A stretch of DNA of 64,000 nucleotides from Methylobacterium sp. WSM2598 (GCF_000379105.1 NZ_KB900609.1:1823985-1887984); one strand, 5' to 3'. Counted from the first letter of the stretch, positions 46,892-57,080 are shown. Translations and numbers: made by a program. Notes: generated by a model not told the origin, from the letters alone.

Positions 46892-47779
46892 ATGGCGATC
46901 CGCCCGGATGAGATCGGCAACCGGCTGCGCGCGTACCGGATCGGGCAGGGCCTGAGCGCGGAGCAGGTCGCGGAGCGCCTCGGCATCTCGCGGGCGGCGG
47001 TCTACCGGATCGAGGGCGGCGAGGTCGTCAAGGTCGAGACGCTCGAGCGCCTCGCCGCCCTCCTGAGCACCACTTTGGCCTCGCTGCTGGGCGCGGGCGT
47101 CGAGTACTACGCCAGCTCGGTCAGCTATTTCGAGCGCATGCGTCAATTAGAAGAACAATGCGATCAAGTTGTTGCTCATTTTCCGCCCATGTCATATCTG
47201 CTGACGTCAGAAAACTACTCGGCGTTCCTGAGAAAGACTTTGATCGAGGCATTGCCCTCGTATGAGGCCGAATCGTGCAGGGCCTGCTCCGAGATCGAGC
47301 AGATCGTGTCGATCCTCGATGAGCGCAAGGCCTTGCGCGACCGCCGCCGGCTCAGCGTCATCAACTTCGTGGCGTTGCCGGAAATCGAGCGGTGGTTGAA
47401 GATCGGCGTGGTCGGCCGGTTCGACTTGCCCGCTTCCGAGGTGGCGAGGCGTCGACGGGTCGCGCGGGCCGAAGTCGAGCACCTCCTCGGCATCATCGAG
47501 CGTGAGCCGATGGGTATCCAGATCGGCATCATCAACGAGATCCTGCCGAACATGGCCTTTCAGCTCTTCAGGGTGTCTGACAGGACGCTGGTCGGGCTCA
47601 GCCCATTTCGTCTGGGAGGCGACCTTCCCAACATCAAGACTGGCGTCGCCATGGTAACGGAAGATAAACAACCGGTTCAACTTTACGAGAATATCGCGAA
47701 CGAGATCTGGAGTCGGGCCGCAAAGGGCGCGACGGCGGCGTCGCTCCTGAGGGCCGCGCTGGAGAGGTCGGCGATCTGA
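46892..47779 (+). CDS. XRE-family regulator with a large effector domain
   Basis: A 295-aa regulator. The N-terminal Cro/CI-type HTH spans about 9-62 (IGNRLRAYRIGQGLSAEQVA, then ERLGISRAAVYRIEGGEVV). The remaining 230 residues form a ligand-type domain (for example IQIGIINEILPNMAFQLFRV near residue 210) that I cannot name. The GTCTCA palindrome lies just upstream of its start and again before the MFS gene, so it probably controls both. The associated catabolic genes are mostly deleted. Confidence 0.85.
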   Translation: MAIRPDEIGNRLRAYRIGQGLSAEQVAERLGISRAAVYRIEGGEVVKVETLERLAALLSTTLASLLGAGVEYYASSVSYFERMRQLEEQCDQVVAHFPPMSYLLTSENYSAFLRKTLIEALPSYEAESCRACSEIEQIVSILDERKALRDRRRLSVINFVALPEIERWLKIGVVGRFDLPASEVARRRRVARAEVEHLLGIIEREPMGIQIGIINEILPNMAFQLFRVSDRTLVGLSPFRLGGDLPNIKTGVAMVTEDKQPVQLYENIANEIWSRAAKGATAASLLRAALERSAI

Positions 47780-48125
47780 CGAGGATCGATGGTGGAAGCC
47801 CCCACGGCGCCCGGTTCCGCATCGCGGCGAGCCGCTCGGTGCCGTGCAAGCACCCGGCGAGGCTGAACCGCCCCGGATCTGCCGGAGGCTGGTCGGCTCG
47901 GCGCGGGCCGCCAGCGCCGGCCCCGGCGGGGCCTGCCGGGTTCGGGGCTGGTGCGGTTACCCGTTCCTCACCCCGTCCCCGCGGGGGACTGCCCTCGCGA
48001 GGGGGGCCGCCCGCGCCGGCGCCGTGGAGGGCGCGGGGGAGCCGTCTCGCTCTCGTTCAGCGACCGCCTCGGCGCGACACGACCGGGCGGCGCGTCTCGG
48101 ACGGCGCCCGGTCGCCGGGCGGGCC
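47780..48125. other. Intergenic, no gene seen
   Basis: About 345 bp of very GC-rich sequence between convergent genes. No clean terminator hairpin or gene was identified. Confidence 0.4.
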
Positions 48126-49157
48126 TCAGCCGAAGGTGAAGTCGGCGGCGGTCAGCGTGGCGACCTGCCGGTTCTGCAGGGTGATGGTGTCGCCGTCGCC
48201 GTAGCTGATCAGGACGTCCGATCCGACCTGCCGGCTCGCCGCCTGCACCGCCGCGAAGTTCGCGAAGGCGTTGTTGTTGAAGGCGATCACGTCGGTGCCC
48301 GACACGAAGTCGCGCACCAGATCCTGCCCGTCCCCGCGCCCGAACGCGAAGGTGTCCGCGCCGGCGCCGCCGACCAGTTCATCGTTGCCGGCATTGCCGA
48401 ACAGGAGGTCGTTGCCGTCCTCGCCGTACAGTGAATCGGTGCCGGCGCCGCCCGAGAGGTAATCGTTGCCCGCCCCGGCACCGATGAAGTCGTTGCCGTC
48501 GCCGCCGAACACCTGATCGTCGCCGGTCTCGCCGAACACGACGTCGTCGCCGGCGCCGCCGTTCACGGTGTCGTTTCCGCCGCCGCCCAAGCCCGTATCC
48601 CCGAACAGGCGGTCGTTGCCCGCGTCGCCGAACACGACGTCGTTGCCCTCGTCGCCGTAGACGGTGTCGTCGCCCAGGTCGCCGTCGGCGTAGTCGTAGC
48701 CGATCCCGCCGCGGACGATGTCGTTGTCCTCACCCCCGGAGACGAAATCGTCCCCCTCGTCGCCGAAAACGAAGTCGTTGCCCTGCTCGCCGACGAAGAA
48801 GTCGTTCCCGGCGCCGCCGAACAGGGTGTCGCTGCCCGGATTGCCGGCCGCGTAGTCGTCGCCCTCGTTGCCGTAGATCAGGTCGTCCCCGGCCTCGCCG
48901 ATCAGCTGATCGCTGCCGCCGCGGCCGTAGATGACGTCGTTGCCGGGGCCGCCCGCCACGTAGTCCGGATCGTCTCCGCCGTCGAGCGTGTCGTTGCCGT
49001 CCTGGCCGTCGATCCTGTCGAAGCCCGCGCCTCCGTTGATCTGATCATCGCCGAGTGCGCCGAGCAGGACGTCGTTGCCTGCCAGCCCGTTGATCACGTC
49101 GGCCGCGTTCGTGCCGATGAGTTGGTCGGGTCCCGGAGTGCCGTTAAGCGTCGCCAT
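48126..49157 (-). CDS. RTX-type calcium-binding repeat protein
   Basis: A 343-aa protein built almost wholly of nonapeptide GGxGxDxxx repeats, for example AGNDVLLGALGDDQINGGAG and GGAGNDFFVGEQGNDFVFGD, from about residue 10 to 290. These fold as a calcium-filled beta roll. The C-terminus (GADTFAFGRGDGQDLVRDFV, then VIAFNNNAFANFAAVQAASR) is the usual secretion-signal region for type I export. No toxin or enzyme domain is present. ATG at 49157 has GGGAGAAAC upstream. No type I exporter gene is nearby. Confidence 0.9.
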   Translation of the reverse strand: MATLNGTPGPDQLIGTNAADVINGLAGNDVLLGALGDDQINGGAGFDRIDGQDGNDTLDGGDDPDYVAGGPGNDVIYGRGGSDQLIGEAGDDLIYGNEGDDYAAGNPGSDTLFGGAGNDFFVGEQGNDFVFGDEGDDFVSGGEDNDIVRGGIGYDYADGDLGDDTVYGDEGNDVVFGDAGNDRLFGDTGLGGGGNDTVNGGAGDDVVFGETGDDQVFGGDGNDFIGAGAGNDYLSGGAGTDSLYGEDGNDLLFGNAGNDELVGGAGADTFAFGRGDGQDLVRDFVSGTDVIAFNNNAFANFAAVQAASRQVGSDVLISYGDGDTITLQNRQVATLTAADFTFG

Positions 49158-49770
49158 GGGCGTTTCTCCCTGTGAGGCCGTGACCAACCTTGCGCACCCT
49201 CCCTTGTTCCTGCCCATGGCGACGAATGCCGCCGCTATGCTGCGCAATTACATGTGCGAGTCCCGCAGGCCGACCCGAGTCTATTTGAGACTAGTCGCGA
49301 GTTTTTGCGTCCGCGGAGCCCGGCGTGACCGGCGCGGCGGGGCACTTGGGACACTATTGTGCTCGGCGGGGAGCCCTGAACGAGTCCGAGTGAGTGTCGG
49401 AGAACGGGAGAAGCCCCGGGTTCCGATCTTGCGCCGGGCATCCGGGCCGCGCGGAACCGGGCCGAAGCCGCGGCGGGCCCTGCCGGCACGGATGCCGCTC
49501 GGAGCGCGCCGTCGACCGCGCGGCCGCGCGTCGCGCGGGCCCGCCGCCGGGCGCGGCCCACCGCAGGGCGGGCGAGGGGCGGGGGGCTCGGGCGCGAGGA
49601 TCGCCGCGCGGGCGCCGGTCGCCCGCCCGAGCGGCTCGGGGCGGGACGTCCGTCCTGCGGTGAGAGGCGCCGCGCAGGACCCGCTCCCGCCGCGCCCGGA
49701 TCCCGCCCGCGCTCGCCGGGCCTGCCGCGCCGCCCCGGACCCGCCGACGTCCCGGGCGAGCCGCGAGGCG
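49158..49770. other. Control region of the RTX gene and GC-rich spacer
   Basis: About 610 bp. The 49230-49320 part is less GC-rich and includes AGTCT-ATTTG-AGACT, a small inverted repeat, which could be part of the RTX promoter. The rest is highly GC-rich with no supported gene. Confidence 0.4.
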
Positions 49771-50019
49771 CTAATCGTCCCAGGGAAAATCGAAGCGCTC
49801 GACGAGTCGCTTGATGTCGGCCGCGCAGTACGTGCTGCCGCCGCAGCTGATGCGAACGGTGCGATCTTCGCCGAAATCCTGAGTCACGGCGAACAGGATG
49901 GCCTCCGAGAGTGTCTCGAAGGCCTGCGTGCGGCTGCCGATGCCGAAGCTTCGGCCGTCCCCGCACGGATCCTGCCAGTGGCATACGGCATACCGGTCCC
50001 AATCCATCCCGCGACGCAT
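49771..50019 (-). CDS. Hypothetical protein (82 aa)
   Basis: An 82-aa protein beginning MRRGMDWDRYAVCHWQDPCG, with the pattern TLSEAILFAVTQDFGEDRTV and SCGGSTYCAADIKRLVERF. Four Cys are present. ATG at 50019 is preferred because AGGGG lies 9 nt upstream. No family recognised; a small regulatory or stress protein is possible. Confidence 0.6.
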   Translation of the reverse strand: MRRGMDWDRYAVCHWQDPCGDGRSFGIGSRTQAFETLSEAILFAVTQDFGEDRTVRISCGGSTYCAADIKRLVERFDFPWDD

Positions 50020-50785
50020 TCGAAACGCCCCTGTTCCACGCCACGCGACCCGATTGCGTGCCGGCTTTCCCCGATGCCCGATCATGACCGGGATTCCGGT
50101 CGCCTGAGTTGATGGACGGCAGATCTCGTGACGGCTGCGCGTCCGGCGTCCGATGCACCGCGGCCCGGCCCTCGCCGATCCATCCGCTGACCAAGTCACG
50201 CGCCGACGAAGTCACGGGCCGATCAAGTCATCCCCGTGAGGCCAGCGTTCCCGGCCGCGGCGGGGCGGACGTGGCGACCGGCTCGCCCCGTCCGGCCGGG
50301 ATGACGGTCAGATCAAGCTCCGTCGGACCGGGCCTGTCATGCGCGCGGAAGCGAGCCGCGCGGCTGTCAGTCTTTGAGCTCGACGCCTTGCAATCTAGCC
50401 TTGATCTGACTTGAGAGGATTTTCCTGATGTGGTTGCGAATCGACTCGACTCTCTTCGCTTGAGAGACCGACGTGCTCTTCGGTTCAACAGAGCGCCGTG
50501 AATGCATCGCCACGCCTCATTGCAAGCAAGCTCACGCACCCGATGAGCGTCGGGTCGAAACGAGCATGGATTCACTTCGTTCCAAGCGTCCCGAGCATGT
50601 TTTTTAGTTTGTTATTGACATATAGCAGGTACCGCGACGCGCGACCATCACTAGTAACGCGTCAAATTGCGTACCGCTGCGCCCGAAGCTTCACCGGACG
50701 GCGTGTTTCGCCCATGCCGGACGACGTGCCCGCGGCGCAGGCGGAGTTCGTGCGCACGCGGCGAGGGGCAATGGGGGCTGACTTG
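50020..50785. other. Intergenic region, partly AT-rich
   Basis: About 760 bp without a supported gene. The 50400-50640 segment is unusually AT-rich and includes TTGACA at about 50617, but I cannot fix a matching -10 element. It probably holds the promoter of the DUF6894 gene. Confidence 0.4.
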
Positions 50786-51010
50786 ATGCAGCGCTTCTAC
50801 GTTGATCTCTCCGACGGCCGGGACCTCATCCGCGACGAGGAGGGCGTCGAGGCGGCCTCGCTCGAAGAAGTGCTGGACCAGGCCGAACGGGTCATCGCCG
50901 AGACGCTGCTGGGCGACGACCCGGACGACCGGCACGGCAACTGGACATTGGTGATCAGGTCGGCGGCCGGGGCGATCCTCGCGATGCTGCCGTTTCTGGG
51001 CGAGTCCTGA
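50786..51010 (+). CDS. DUF6894 family protein (74 aa)
   Basis: A 74-aa protein with the DUF6894 pattern common in Methylobacterium and related bacteria: QRFYVDLSDGRDLIRDEEGV, then EAASLEEVLDQAERVIAETL and the C-terminal strand VIRSAAGAILAMLPF. ATG at 50786 fits the family start; ATG at 50771 would add five residues. Function unknown; members often occur as several paralogues per genome. Confidence 0.8.
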   Translation: MQRFYVDLSDGRDLIRDEEGVEAASLEEVLDQAERVIAETLLGDDPDDRHGNWTLVIRSAAGAILAMLPFLGES

Positions 51011-51282
51011 CGCGCGGCCGGCGCGGCCTGCCCGGAGGCGCGCACGTGCGGTCCGGGCGGCCCGCCAGCCCGTGCCCGACGCCGATGACGCCCCGGGGAG
51101 CGTCTTTTCAGGCAGGCGACGCGGCCGCCGACACGTCGCCCTGCTTGGATGTGCTTCGAATCTGTCCAGAGATCGACCGCGTTACTGATCATCAACTTGC
51201 GGAGATATTCATCGTTCCGCGCCTACGTAGTCTCTCCCGCGGCCGGGAGGGGGCGGCCCGCAATCCCGCGCCGCCGCGCGGA

Positions 51283-52119
51283 TCAGGACCCGCGACGCGG
51301 CATCGGGTCGGCGAAGCCGAGGAGATCCCCGCGCACTCTCCATTCCTCGACCGTCCGGCCGGTGATCCGCACGACGTAGTTGCGCGTCTCCGCCGGAAGG
51401 GAGGAGCGACCGGCCAGCCAATCGCGCACCCGCCGGGGTCCGGCGTTGTAGGCCGCCGCTGCCAGACCGAGATTGCCGAACTGCGTCCGGAATTCCCGCA
51501 GCAGCTCCGCCGATTTCGGGATCGCCTCGAAGGGATCGAACGGGTCGACGAGGCCGCGCTCGCCGGCCGTGGCCGGCATGAACTGGGCGATGCCGAGGGC
51601 GCCCGCCCGGCTGACCGCCTGGTGGTTCAGGCCGCTCTCCTGCTTCAACAGGTGCAGCAGGAACTCCGCCGGCAGATCGTGGGCCAGCGCGGCATCCGCG
51701 ATGTACGCGGTCACGCGCTCGCGGTCGCCGAAGAAGGCCGCCGACCACGCGTCGGCGATGGTCGAGACGGCGAGCGGGGAGGGCGGGGCATCCGCGGTCG
51801 CCGCGTGGGCGCGGCTCACATAGGCGTGGGCGGGGCCGCCCGGGCCGGTCTCCCGCGCGATGCGCGGCACGGCGGGGGCGGGGGCGGGGGGAGGGGCCGC
51901 CAGGGCGATGGCCGGCTGCACGCCGTCCTCGCCGGGCAGCACGCCCGGGGCGGTGAGCAACAGCACCGCGGCGAGCGCGCCGGAGAGGGCGAGGCTGCGG
52001 CCCGCGACGGTTCGCACCGCGACCCGGACGAGGGCGCTCCGGGTCACCCGGGCCCGGTAGGCGCGCAGGCTCGTGGGCCTGAGGGGCCGCATGGTCGTGT
52101 CCGGGCCGGGCGACACCAT
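51283..52119 (-). CDS. Membrane-anchored lytic transglycosylase (SLT domain)
   Basis: A 278-aa peptidoglycan-cleaving enzyme of the Slt/MltC-like fold. An N-terminal basic stretch precedes a membrane anchor (LALSGALAAVLLLTAPGVLP). The catalytic Glu is in LLKQESGLNHQAVSRAGALG, followed by the Gln-rich motif GIAQFMPATA and AAAAYNAGPRRV. ATG at 52119 has GGGAGAG upstream. It is a single gene; local wall remodelling for secretion or flagella is possible. Confidence 0.88.
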   Translation of the reverse strand: MVSPGPDTTMRPLRPTSLRAYRARVTRSALVRVAVRTVAGRSLALSGALAAVLLLTAPGVLPGEDGVQPAIALAAPPPAPAPAVPRIARETGPGGPAHAYVSRAHAATADAPPSPLAVSTIADAWSAAFFGDRERVTAYIADAALAHDLPAEFLLHLLKQESGLNHQAVSRAGALGIAQFMPATAGERGLVDPFDPFEAIPKSAELLREFRTQFGNLGLAAAAYNAGPRRVRDWLAGRSSLPAETRNYVVRITGRTVEEWRVRGDLLGFADPMPRRGS

Positions 52120-52144
52120 CCTGCTCTCCCGCCACCTCGAAGCA

Positions 52145-52315
52145 TCAATTCGCCGGAGCGTCCCACGCGATCGCCCTGCTCCTGCGCGACCTCCGGTACC
52201 GGCTGCGCGAGGCAACGAGGCGATAACCGTGGAAAAGGGGAAGCGCGCCGCCAATCATCGCGACCGTCCCGACCACCAGGATGAGTTCCACACGCTCCTC
52301 CTCATCACTCTGCAT
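52145..52315 (-). CDS. Possible small membrane protein (56 aa)
   Basis: A 56-aa frame: MQSDEEERVELILVVGTVAM then IGGALPLFHGYRLVASRS and a basic tail. One hydrophobic segment is flanked by an acidic head and a basic C-terminus, a normal small-membrane-protein layout. The ribosome site is weak, so the call is tentative. It lies just upstream of the lytic transglycosylase on the same strand. Confidence 0.4.
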   Translation of the reverse strand: MQSDEEERVELILVVGTVAMIGGALPLFHGYRLVASRSRYRRSRRSRAIAWDAPAN

Positions 52316-52525
52316 GGTAGACCCACACAGGGCAACTCGCGCTCGGTCGCTCGCGCAGGAATTAACAGACTATAGTTTCGGAGCAATTTCGAGCGAGTGT
52401 TGTGTTGAGGTAACACCGTGCTCGGGTCGCCGGGTGCCTGTACTGGCGGGGGCGGCGGGGCGAGGCCTCCCGCGGCGGCGCGTCGTCCGTTCGAGGGTTC
52501 GGCGCGCGCCGAGCCCGAGGGGCGG

Positions 52526-53335
52526 TCAGGTCCGGAACCTGGCGTAGAGCGCCTTCAGCGCCGCCAGGATCGGCCGGGGAAGCGTCCCGCGCAGGATGAT
52601 CTGCAGTCTCTGAAGGGCGCGCAGCGAGGGGTGCCGGACGTAGACGGTGGCCCTGCTGTCCGAACGACCGCCGTCCTGGCGACCGTTCGTGTAGTAGTAG
52701 GCGATCAGGGCCCGGCGCGCGCGGCCGGGCCGAACCGGGCGCGGATGGCCGTGGGCGGCGGTCGCCGATTGCCCCATGATCAGCGTGGTGCCGAACACCG
52801 GCGCGATCACGGCCCCGCGCCGCGCCGGCTCCGCGTACCAGAGTTCCAGGGCGCCCCCGTCCTGGTCCGTCCCGTCGCGATTGAGGTAAGTGATCAGGGC
52901 CAGCCTGTTGTCGAGCTTCGTCTCCGGCTGGCTCTGAAAATCCACGTGGACCTCGAACAATCCACCTCCGGACACCTCGTGCATGCCTCCGCCGAACAAG
53001 CTCGGGTCCGGCAGGAGGTTCTGGATGCCGGTCAAACTCGACAGGAATCGAATGAAGCGTGGCGAGCTCACCACGTCGAAATAGAGCTGAGCTGCGGCAG
53101 GGAGGGTCGAATTCGGTGCCGTGATCCTTTTCCTCATCAATTCGGTGTTGTAGCTCGTCCAGAGCGCAGGTCCGCCTGTCCCGTATTCCTGAACAATTAA
53201 ATCGAGAAGTGACTCTGAAAATACGTCTTTCAATAAGAGATGCGGAAAAGGGGCGGCGTTCCGATAAACATCTCTCAATGTGGCAAGATCCGACTCTGAA
53301 AAATACCTGTCATCGTTCAAGACATCGCGTTGCAT
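52526..53335 (-). CDS. 2OG-Fe(II) oxygenase, prolyl-4-hydroxylase-like
   Basis: A 269-aa member of the 2-oxoglutarate/iron dioxygenase family. The iron-binding His and Asp are in GGGLFEVHVDFQSQPETKLD; the distal His is in QSATAAHGHPRPVR; and the 2OG-binding Arg is in GRARRALIAYYYT. The fold beyond the active site matches P4H-type hydroxylases, which modify proteins or small molecules. Length is normal. No operon partner suggests a substrate. Confidence 0.85.
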   Translation of the reverse strand: MQRDVLNDDRYFSESDLATLRDVYRNAAPFPHLLLKDVFSESLLDLIVQEYGTGGPALWTSYNTELMRKRITAPNSTLPAAAQLYFDVVSSPRFIRFLSSLTGIQNLLPDPSLFGGGMHEVSGGGLFEVHVDFQSQPETKLDNRLALITYLNRDGTDQDGGALELWYAEPARRGAVIAPVFGTTLIMGQSATAAHGHPRPVRPGRARRALIAYYYTNGRQDGGRSDSRATVYVRHPSLRALQRLQIILRGTLPRPILAALKALYARFRT

Positions 53336-53785
53336 GGACGGGGCCCGGGGCGCCAGTGCAGGAGCAGTTTGGGATCTGCGGCTCACTTCCCTCACTGGTC
53401 CCACGCATCGAGAGTTGCAAGCTAGTCTGCTTGCAAGCCAGGGCAGCGGGACTCGATCGAGGGATCGTCCCCGCTCGACTTGGCCGGGCGACGCGCCCGT
53501 CGCCCTCGGCCGCGGGCCGCGCGACGGCGCCCTGTCCGCGCGCCGCGACCCGGACGCCGATCCCGGTGGGGAGCCGGCATCGTGCGCGACGGGCACCGGA
53601 CGGCGTGCGACCCGGGAGCGCCCCGGCGCACCGGCGCGGCGCCGCGACGATGGCGGCGGCTTCGCCGAGCATGGCCGTCGGGGTGGTGGGCGTGGTCGGC
53701 CGCCTCCCCTCGCGGGAGCCCGGCGGGGCGGGACCGCCCGTCCGCGAGACCGACGCGCGCGGGTGCCGGTCCGGCGAGGGGCCCG
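53336..53785. other. GC-rich intergenic, no gene seen
   Basis: About 450 bp without a supported frame, RNA or site. Confidence 0.4.
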
Positions 53786-54085
53786 TCACGGGTCGCAGCC
53801 GATGCAGATGTCGCGCACGACCTTCTGGCCCTTGATCCCGGAGAGCGCCTGGTTCGGGAGCCCCCGATCCCGCGGAGGGTGGTGGGCCGCGGGCGCCGGG
53901 ATGCTGCCGGTGGCCTCGGGCCGGCGCGGCACGAAGGCGGAGCCTTCGGCCCTGGGCGGGATGTAGGCGAAGAACACGTCCCTCGCGTCGGCGGGAGGCG
54001 CGGCCGAACCGGCGGCCCGCGCGGGCGCCGGTGCCGGCAGCGCGACCGCGAGGCCGAGCGTCAGGGATGCAACGGTGATCCGCAT
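53786..54085 (-). CDS. Small secreted protein with C-terminal CIGCDP (99 aa)
   Basis: A 99-aa exported protein: signal peptide MRITVASLTLGLAVALPAPA, a Pro-rich middle, and a conserved-looking end GIKGQKVVRDICIGCDP, where two Cys are separated by two residues. No family recognised; a redox or metal-binding C-terminus is possible. It precedes a sensor kinase gene on the other side but is not overlapping. Confidence 0.65.
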   Translation of the reverse strand: MRITVASLTLGLAVALPAPAPARAAGSAAPPADARDVFFAYIPPRAEGSAFVPRRPEATGSIPAPAAHHPPRDRGLPNQALSGIKGQKVVRDICIGCDP

Positions 54086-54226
54086 GGCGGGCTCCGGAAG
54101 CGGTCGTCCCGGGAGCAACCCGCCAGCCGCAGGCAGGTTCGGACGGCCCGCGCGGGCCCCTGCGGCCGACCCGCCCGGGGCGATGCCCGCAGGAGCCCGT
54201 CCCGCGTCGCGGCCGCGGCGGAAGGC

Positions 54227-55702
54227 TCAGCCGGGCGCGAGCGGCAGCATGATCGTGCAGTCGACGCCGTCGGGTCCGAGCCTGTAGGCGACCTCGGCGC
54301 TGAGCTGATAGGGCAGCGCCCGCTCGATCAGTTCCAGGCCGTAGCCGCGGCGCGGGGGCTCTCCGTCCGCTCCGAGCGGCACCCTCACGCCGCGCTCCCG
54401 CCACGCGACCCGCAGCCGCGCGCCGCCCGCACTCCGAACCACCTGCCAGGACACGCTCAGGCGGCCCTCCGGCCGCGACAGGGCCCCGTATTTGAGCGCG
54501 TTGGTGGCCAGTTCGTGCAAGCCCAGGGCGAGCGTCTGCACCGTCGCCGAGCGCAGGGGGATGCCGCGCGGTCCCTCGAGCGCGACCCGGCCGCCGCGCC
54601 CATCGACCACGACGCCGTGGCCGGCGAGTTCGGTGCGGATGAGCGCGTCGAAGGCGATCCGGTCGCTGTCCTCGAGGCGCGAGAGCAGGCCGTTCACGCG
54701 CGCGAGCGCGGCGAGCCGGTCGTGGAACCGCGTGCGGACCTCCGCGAGGGCGGCCTCGCCCGGGATCACGCGGTCGGCGATCGCCCGGACCACGCCGAGC
54801 AGGTTGCGGGTGCGGTGCTGGAGTTCCGCCACCAGCACTCTCTGGCGCTCCCGCAGCCGCAGCAGCTGATCGATGTCCGTCGAGGTGCCGAGCCACTCGA
54901 TCACCGCGCCGCTCTCGGTGCGCACCGGCGCGGCGCGGGTCGCGAACCAGCCGTGGCGCCCCTCGGAGGCGTTGTAGATGCGGGTCTCCATCATCAGCGG
55001 GCCGCCGGAATCCGCGTCGACCCAGGCGGCGGCCGCCGCCTGCCGGTCGTCCGGGTGCAGGGCTTCCAGCCAGCCGAGACCGCGGCTCGCCTCGGCCGAG
55101 AGGCCGGTGAAGGCGCTCCATTGCGGGCTGGACCAGATCCAATGTCCGCCGTCCCGCGAGCGCCAGATGAGCTGCGGGATGCCCTCGATCAGGACCCGCT
55201 GGCGGGCCTCGCTCTCGCGCAAAGCCGCCTCGGCCCGCGCGCGGGTGCCGACCTCGATGCCGACCATGTGGACCTGCGCGACGGTCGGGCCGTCGCGCAC
55301 CGGCGTCAGGAAGGCGTCGAACACGTCCGCGCCCGGATCGCCCTCGCCGCGCGTGTCGAGGGGCTGCGCCGCGACGGCGACGCTCTCGCCGGCGAAGGCG
55401 CGCGCGTAGAAGGGGGCGACGACCGCCCAGCCTTCCGGAAACACCTCCGGGAGCGGCCGGCCCAGCGCCGCCGGGTGTCGGTCGCCGTACAGGCGGGCGG
55501 CCGCGTCGTTGTAGATCAGGATGCGCGCGGGGCCGCAGACCAGCGAGGACACGGCCGCGCAGGCGAGCACCTGCTCGACCATGATCCGCAGCGGCGGCGA
55601 CCATCCCTCGACCGGTCCGAGCGGCGTCGAGGCCCAGTCGTACCCACGGATGCGCCGGCTCATCTCGCCGTCGCCGGGCGGCCATGGGGCGCTCAATCGC
55701 AT
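54227..55702 (-). CDS. HWE-family PAS sensor histidine kinase
   Basis: A 491-aa soluble sensor kinase. Two PAS domains (about 35-150 and 165-285; the second reads LIEGIPQLIWRSRDGGHWIW) are followed by an HWE-type dimerisation region with phospho-acceptor His (LVAELQHRTRNLLGVVRAIA). The ATP domain has the N-box LGLHELATNALKYGALS and the G2-like GYGLELIERALPYQL. There is no receiver or membrane segment, so it would sense an internal signal and signal to a partner elsewhere, often a general-stress regulator. ATG at 55702 is one of several possible starts; its Shine-Dalgarno is too close for certainty. Confidence 0.85.
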   Translation of the reverse strand: MRLSAPWPPGDGEMSRRIRGYDWASTPLGPVEGWSPPLRIMVEQVLACAAVSSLVCGPARILIYNDAAARLYGDRHPAALGRPLPEVFPEGWAVVAPFYARAFAGESVAVAAQPLDTRGEGDPGADVFDAFLTPVRDGPTVAQVHMVGIEVGTRARAEAALRESEARQRVLIEGIPQLIWRSRDGGHWIWSSPQWSAFTGLSAEASRGLGWLEALHPDDRQAAAAAWVDADSGGPLMMETRIYNASEGRHGWFATRAAPVRTESGAVIEWLGTSTDIDQLLRLRERQRVLVAELQHRTRNLLGVVRAIADRVIPGEAALAEVRTRFHDRLAALARVNGLLSRLEDSDRIAFDALIRTELAGHGVVVDGRGGRVALEGPRGIPLRSATVQTLALGLHELATNALKYGALSRPEGRLSVSWQVVRSAGGARLRVAWRERGVRVPLGADGEPPRRGYGLELIERALPYQLSAEVAYRLGPDGVDCTIMLPLAPG

Positions 55703-55882
55703 CCTCCCGCGCATCGGCCCGTGAACGCCGCGAAGGTTAGCCCGCGGAATCGAATCGGCGCAAATGCCGCGCAGCACGCGCCGGCGGGCCGATTTGATGA
55801 CCGTCAACATCGGCGCTCGAAGGAATGCCTAGATAACCGCTGCGGGCCGCGACCTGACATCGATCCGCAATGGAGCGATCCG

Positions 55883-57052
55883 ATGACTTCGCTTGACGTG
55901 AAATGGCAGCAGGCAAGCTGCCGGCCACGGGGATTTGATTTATTGCGTACATCTTTGTCTATTTGTATCATCCTTTGGCATTCGGTGGCGACGAGTTATG
56001 GCTTGGTTGTAGAGGAAAGTTTGTATCACAGCCCTCTGAAGATCCTGGTGTGGTTCCTGGTCCCGGCATTCTTTGCGCTCTCGGGCTTCCTGGTGGCCGG
56101 CTCCGTGGTGAGAAACGACCTCTTGTCCTTCGCCGTGCTCCGGGTGATCCGCATCTTTCCCGCGCTCACGGCGGAGGTCGTGATTTCGGCCCTGATCCTC
56201 GGCCCGCTCTTCACGGTTCTGACCTTGCGCGGATACTTCACCGACAAGACATTCTATGTCTACTTGCTGAACGTATTCGGCGACGTGCATTTCACGTTGC
56301 CGGGGGTGTTCAATGATCTGCCGGTACCCAACCTGGTCAACGCCCAGCTATGGACGATCCCCCACGAGCTGGAATGCTACGTGGCGATCAGCATCGCCGC
56401 CGTGATCGGGCTCACGCAGCGCCCGCGCCTCTTCCTCGGCGCCTTCGCGGCCTTCCTCGTCCTGCTGATCATGAGGGATCACAACGGCGGCAGCTTGGCA
56501 TCGGCCGCCCAGCCTCCGGGCAGGATGCTCGTCCTGTGCTTCATGTTCGGCGTCGCGCTCTACCTGAATAAGGAAGTCATCGCCCATTCCACGCTGCTGT
56601 TCCTGATCTGCACCGGCCTTTACGCCTTCTGCGTCCTGCAATCGAGCCGCGTTGCCGAGGATCTTGCCTCCGTTTTCGTTTCATACGTGACTATATACAT
56701 TGGTCTCTTGGATTTCCGAGGAAAGTGGCTGACGAGGGCGGCCGATTACTCGTACGGGCTCTACCTGTACGGCTTTCCCGTGCAGCAGGCCGTCACCCAG
56801 CTGATGCCGGGCCACCGCGTCTGGTACCTGAACTTCGTGCTCAGCCTCTGCGTGACCTCCGTCTTCGCGGCGATCTCCTGGCACGGGCTCGAATCGAAGG
56901 TCATGCTGAGGAAGAAGGCGGTCCTGCGCTTCGTGGCTGAGCGCAAGGACGGGATCGCGGCGGGGATCGCCGCGGCCTGGGCCCGCGTGCGGGGGGGCTA
57001 CGCGCGCTCCGGACGCGACGGGACCGTCGCCTCGACCAAGAGCGCGTCCTGA
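55883..57052 (+). CDS. Acyltransferase-3 family membrane protein
   Basis: A 389-aa polytopic protein of the AT3/OafA group, which adds acyl groups to surface polysaccharides. It has about ten hydrophobic segments; the diagnostic early region FDLLRTSLSICIILWHSVAT contains the LRxxxxxxVxxxH-like motif with His in the first helix region, and WFLVPAFFALSGFLVAGSVV follows. Codon use in the first half is less GC-biased than in its neighbours. ATG at 55883. The start region is divergent from the HWE kinase. Confidence 0.87.
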   Translation: MTSLDVKWQQASCRPRGFDLLRTSLSICIILWHSVATSYGLVVEESLYHSPLKILVWFLVPAFFALSGFLVAGSVVRNDLLSFAVLRVIRIFPALTAEVVISALILGPLFTVLTLRGYFTDKTFYVYLLNVFGDVHFTLPGVFNDLPVPNLVNAQLWTIPHELECYVAISIAAVIGLTQRPRLFLGAFAAFLVLLIMRDHNGGSLASAAQPPGRMLVLCFMFGVALYLNKEVIAHSTLLFLICTGLYAFCVLQSSRVAEDLASVFVSYVTIYIGLLDFRGKWLTRAADYSYGLYLYGFPVQQAVTQLMPGHRVWYLNFVLSLCVTSVFAAISWHGLESKVMLRKKAVLRFVAERKDGIAAGIAAAWARVRGGYARSGRDGTVASTKSAS

Positions 57053-57080
57053 CGCCGCGGCCGCGGAGCCGCATCGGCGC